Below are positions 5,923-8,165 of a DNA stretch of 8,165 nt, piece by piece. Origin of the DNA: an uncultured Candidatus Saccharibacteria bacterium (GTDB taxonomy: Bacteria > Patescibacteriota > Saccharimonadia > Saccharimonadales > Saccharimonadaceae); NCBI GenBank assembly GCA_946185175.1, contig CAMHIH010000034.1, forward strand, positions 1 through 8,165, in the 5' to 3' direction. The first letter of the stretch is position 1, and each line of letters opens with the position of its first letter. Under the pieces are notes generated by a model. The model was not told the DNA's origin. It searched no databases and saw only the letters and a program-made list of their open reading frames with translations. Made by a program: the position numbers and the translations under genes.

Positions 5923-5924
5923 TC

Positions 5925-6866
5925 CTATTTGTTTAGCGCGGCTTCAATATTTGCAATGTCGGCCTGATCCTTAGGTCGATTGGCGCGACGCTTAAAGGCG
6001 AGTATGCTTTCGAGCGTTTCGCATTGGAAGCCGTCTACGATGTCGAATTCGAATTTTTCAAAGTCATCCATCATCTGACAATGGTCGAATGGCATGTGGT
6101 AACCATGCTCATCGGTTGGAGCTTGGTCTAGTTTTAATTGTTTGGCTAATTTTTTAGTGGAGCAAAGATCGAGGTCGGCCGTTCTTTCGCGAAGGCCGCG
6201 CAAGAGAAGAGAGCCGCCGGAAAGAATGATGAAGTCGGACTTTGGTAAATCAAGATGTTTTAGATATGATACATAGGCAAGTTTATCCATCGATCTTTTT
6301 TGGGCCCATTTTGGCGGTTCCATGTCGAAGAGGATTTCTGGTGTATGTAAATTGACCGTATCGGTATCAATCCCGTAGTAGCTTTGATAGGTAGTATCAA
6401 CGGAGCCATATTTGGCATCAGCTTTGGCGAAGCCGAGTTTTTTGGCAGTGTCCCATACGGATTTTTCGGAAGGCCCTTCAATTTCCATGAAAGTAGGGAG
6501 CCATGGCCAAGTGTCGATGCAAACTTCGACATTGTCGTAAGTCCAGATTTCGCGTTTGGTTTCTTGGCGGGCTTTAATTTTGAGACCACAACCTCGCATG
6601 AACAGAATGGCATCGTCGTAGTTTTTTGCTTCGATGTTGACTTCTTTGGTGCCAAGAATGGAATGATCGTCGCTGACGTTTTTGTAGGTCATGACGATTT
6701 TGTCGCCTTCGTCGCGTACGCGCGCAAAGGAGTGCTCGCCGGTATAAAAAACAACACGGCGCATTAAAACTTCTGGTTTTACCAGTGTGGCGCCAATAGC
6801 TTTAAGTTTTTCGCGAATGGCGTTTTTGTCAATGTCTAAAAATTGAGCCTCGATTTCATTCTTCAT
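5925..6866 (-). CDS. CYTH domain-nucleotidyltransferase fusion protein
   Basis: The product is 313 aa with two domains. Residues 1-165 look like a CYTH domain (triphosphate tunnel fold, as in thiamine triphosphatase and class IV adenylate cyclase). It starts NEIEAQFLDID, then has FARVRDEGDKIVMTYK (47-62), KEVNIEA (74-80), KREIWTYDNVEVCIDTWPWL (104-123) and FMEIEG (126-131). The ExExK signature reads EIEAQ, so the last lysine is replaced by Q. Residues 207-313 form a minimal nucleotidyltransferase: IILSGGSLLLRGL (213-225), metal-binding DLD (231-233), FEFDIVDG (272-279) and a tail with FKRRANRPKDQADI (291-304), as in AbiEii-like enzymes. The natural substrate is unknown; a triphosphate or nucleotide-transfer role is an inference. 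The ATG at 6864-6866 has no Shine-Dalgarno, and a TATAAT ends 6 nt upstream, predicting a leaderless message. It is convergent with the 5476 gene. Confidence 0.9.
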   Translation of the reverse strand: MKNEIEAQFLDIDKNAIREKLKAIGATLVKPEVLMRRVVFYTGEHSFARVRDEGDKIVMTYKNVSDDHSILGTKEVNIEAKNYDDAILFMRGCGLKIKARQETKREIWTYDNVEVCIDTWPWLPTFMEIEGPSEKSVWDTAKKLGFAKADAKYGSVDTTYQSYYGIDTDTVNLHTPEILFDMEPPKWAQKRSMDKLAYVSYLKHLDLPKSDFIILSGGSLLLRGLRERTADLDLCSTKKLAKQLKLDQAPTDEHGYHMPFDHCQMMDDFEKFEFDIVDGFQCETLESILAFKRRANRPKDQADIANIEAALNK

Positions 6867-6872
6867 GGCTAT

Positions 6873-6878
6873 ATTATA
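6873..6878 (-). promoter_or_regulatory. -10 box of a probable leaderless promoter
   Basis: A minus-strand TATAAT ends 6 nt before the ATG at 6866, so the canonical start position is the A of the ATG itself. The upstream 11-nt context TATCTTATAAT is the same as at the 4329 promoter. The -35 region at 17-nt spacing (TATTAT, 6896-6901) is weak. Confidence 0.6.
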
Positions 6879-6923
6879 AGATAAATTACCGCGTGATAAT
6901 AGATAGAGAAGTATTATTGTGTT

Positions 6924-6948
6924 TTCAAGAATTCACAGAATTCTTGAA
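6924..6948. repeat. Perfect 11-bp inverted repeat with 3-bp centre
   Basis: TTCAAGAATTC (6924-6934) and GAATTCTTGAA (6938-6948) are separated by ACA. Neither strand has a T-tract next to it, so it is not a standard terminator. It sits in the 256-bp gap between the CYTH gene and the AT-rich nuclease gene, close to the composition change. It could be an operator, a transcript-end hairpin for a convergent message, or a scar of an insertion. The rest of the gap holds one promoter (6960-6988) and no gene I can support. Confidence 0.6.
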
Positions 6949-6959
6949 GGCTATTCATT

Positions 6960-6988
6960 TTGTATGCACTAGCAAAATATGGTATAAT
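6960..6988 (+). promoter_or_regulatory. Isolated promoter reading toward the 3' end of the nuclease gene
   Basis: TTGTAT (6960-6965), a 17-nt spacer, TATAAT (6983-6988) with an extended TGG element. The predicted start is near 6995. No convincing coding region follows. The only open frame lacks a start codon with a ribosome site and is rich in lysine. The transcript would be a short non-coding RNA or an antisense RNA to the 3' end of the gene on the opposite strand. An inactive relic is equally possible. Confidence 0.45.
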
Positions 6989-7122
6989 TTGGCCAACAAT
7001 AACAGATAGAGTTAACGAAAGGTTGTATTTTGAGCTTACAAATCGGAATCTTGAATTTTTAAACCAACCTGATTTTTATATCCCATTTACCATCAAAATC
7101 CATCCACAAAAAAAGACAAAAG

Positions 7123-8165
7123 CTAAAAAGCAACCGATAATTCCCCAAATGTCCTAGCTGAATCAAGTTTAACGAGTACTCTTTGTCGCATAAACGCCAT
7201 AATATCCTTTTTATCCCGAATTACATCGATATCAGGTATAGGAATATCTAACATCTCAAAACATTTTCTGATACACTCGCCCAAATCCGTATCGTCATTA
7301 TTGTTTTTACGTTTTATACAATATGATCCTTCTGGCATCTCTGGACAACCATCTTCACGAATATGTATTATATGATACCCATTCTGTCGTGCTATATTAT
7401 CTTTTTTTACATCACGCTCAACGTCCTGATGGTAGAAACATCCATCATATTCTATTCCTATCCCAGGTGGATTAACAAATACATCCACCTCCAAATTACG
7501 CCCAGTATCTGGATTTTTGAGCCAATCTGGGCGAAGACTTTGGATAATACTATTTTTAGCAAGATCTAAATAAAATGCCACTGCATTCTCCGGGATACTT
7601 GTGCCAGCAAAACTTTCTTCTATATAATCTCTTAAATCATTCTGTTCTCCCGGAGATAAAAACGTACATATAATTCCTCTTTTATCTTTATATTCAACGC
7701 CCTCAATGCCCAACTCTTTAATTTTGCTACCCACAGTAGCCTTATCAACACCTATTTCACTCGCAAAAGCTCTTGCAGTAAGATATCCTTCTGGGGCCTC
7801 ATCTGCTGAGATTAAATAATCTAACGAGTCTTTGATTTGTTGTTGCTGTTCTGGTGACAGAAAAGTACAGACGACTCCTCTTTCATCTTTGTATTCAGTT
7901 CCTTCGATATTTAATTGCTTCACTCTCTTCATAACAGTCGCTCCATCAAGCCCAATCTCTTCAGCAAAAGCATACACACTGAGATAGCCTTCTGGCTGTT
8001 CACCAATTTTTGCTCTATTATTCAAACTTTCTATAACATCCGCTTGCTGTTCTGGCGATAGAAAAGTACATATAATTCCTCTTTTATCTTTATATTCAAC
8101 GCCCTCAATACCCAACTCTTTAATTTTGCTACCCACAGTAGCCTTATCAACACCTATTTCACTCG
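7123..8165 (-). CDS. Tandem helix-turn-helix repeats fused to a VSR-like PD-(D/E)XK endonuclease (5' end outside window)
   Basis: The frame is open at the window edge, so the N-terminus is missing and 346 residues are visible. Numbering starts at the first full codon, 8161-8163. Residues 1-190 are repeats of 67 aa (one partial and two full). Each has GYLxxxAFAxEIGxDxATV, an HTH-like helix pair, then KxLxIEGxEYKDxRGxxCTFLSPxxQ. Residues 194-272 form a nuclease domain: SLRPDWLKNPDTGRNLEVDVFV with E225/D227, GIEYDGCFYHQD (236-247) with E238, D240 and H245, then RD..K and NGYHIIHIRE (261-270). This follows the VSR order: D, GCFWH-like box, then R..D..K with a strand ending in (W/R)E. A C-terminal helical tail follows. 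The likely role is sequence-directed DNA cleavage or nicking (defence, homing or repair), by inference. The gene is visibly richer in A+T than the left part of the window, suggesting transfer. Its stop (7123-7125) has no clear terminator. Confidence 0.88.
   Translation of the reverse strand, partial: SEIGVDKATVGSKIKELGIEGVEYKDKRGIICTFLSPEQQADVIESLNNRAKIGEQPEGYLSVYAFAEEIGLDGATVMKRVKQLNIEGTEYKDERGVVCTFLSPEQQQQIKDSLDYLISADEAPEGYLTARAFASEIGVDKATVGSKIKELGIEGVEYKDKRGIICTFLSPGEQNDLRDYIEESFAGTSIPENAVAFYLDLAKNSIIQSLRPDWLKNPDTGRNLEVDVFVNPPGIGIEYDGCFYHQDVERDVKKDNIARQNGYHIIHIREDGCPEMPEGSYCIKRKNNNDDTDLGECIRKCFEMLDIPIPDIDVIRDKKDIMAFMRQRVLVKLDSARTFGELSVAF
7594..8165 (-). repeat. 201-bp in-frame tandem repeat array (two full units and one partial)
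   Basis: Units lie at 7594-7794, 7795-7995 and 7996 to beyond 8165, each 67 codons. The outer units are almost identical: bases 7664-7763 and 8066-8165 differ at one position, with an exact 402-bp offset. The middle unit keeps the same protein pattern but differs at many codons. Near-identity of non-adjacent units suggests recent duplication of a two-unit block or gene conversion. More units may lie upstream. Confidence 0.93.

Noticed and set aside
5923..5940. Terminator between the convergent genes at 5922 and 5925
   Set aside because: Only 2 nt separate the stops and I find no hairpin with a T-tract there; transcripts probably overlap.
6960..7157. 65-residue open frame in the gap
   Set aside because: It would start with TTG inside the -35 box, has no ribosome site, is lysine-rich at the end and overlaps the 3' end of the nuclease gene.
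7594..8165. CRISPR-like array
   Set aside because: The 201-bp units are in-frame coding repeats with no spacers; the repetition is at protein level.
1..8165. tRNA, rRNA or transposase genes
   Set aside because: I saw no cloverleaf with TTCGA-type arm and CCA end, no rRNA segments and no transposase motifs on either strand by eye; no scan was run.

Overview
The window looks like part of a compact bacterial chromosome of moderate G+C. It has small, mostly monocistronic genes, short gaps and several small proteins I cannot assign. The mix (Tgt/QueA, a minimal OmpR-type two-component pair, a CYTH-nucleotidyltransferase fusion and orphan proteins) would suit a Patescibacteria/Saccharibacteria-type genome. 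That placement is inference from style and not from a marker gene. The standard genetic code fits: QueA is full length with no in-frame TGA. All nine visible stops are TAA or TAG.

Left part (1-1264, minus strand): the 5' end of tgt and a complete queA overlap by 7 bp and form a tRNA queuosine-modification operon. Its -10 box sits so close to the queA ATG that the transcript is probably leaderless. A hairpin terminator at 1237-1264 separates it from an unknown 216-aa gene (1278-1928). That gene has a near-consensus promoter, a structured leader of about 97 nt and a very strong Shine-Dalgarno.

Middle (2090-3792, plus strand): a divergently transcribed response regulator and histidine kinase, spaced by 1 nt. 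Upstream is a direct repeat with an 11-bp period that could be an autoregulatory site. Facing them is an unknown 166-aa gene (3779-4279) whose stop codon lies in the loop of its own terminator. Its -35 box overlaps the ATG of the divergent gene at 4357, which encodes a single-pass membrane protein.

Right part: a 148-aa protein (5476-5922) carries a stretch like the C-terminal tail of anaerobic ribonucleotide reductase. It has a clear sigma70-type promoter, preceded by three T6-centred repeats. A convergent gene (5925-6866) fuses a CYTH domain to a minimal nucleotidyltransferase and also appears leaderless. After a 256-bp gap with an 11-bp inverted repeat and an isolated promoter, base composition falls sharply. 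The last gene (7123 to beyond the window end) encodes tandem 67-aa helix-turn-helix-like repeats fused to a VSR-like PD-(D/E)XK nuclease. It is the most unusual object here: a modular DNA-binding array joined to a nuclease, probably acquired horizontally. Its N-terminus and partners lie outside the window.
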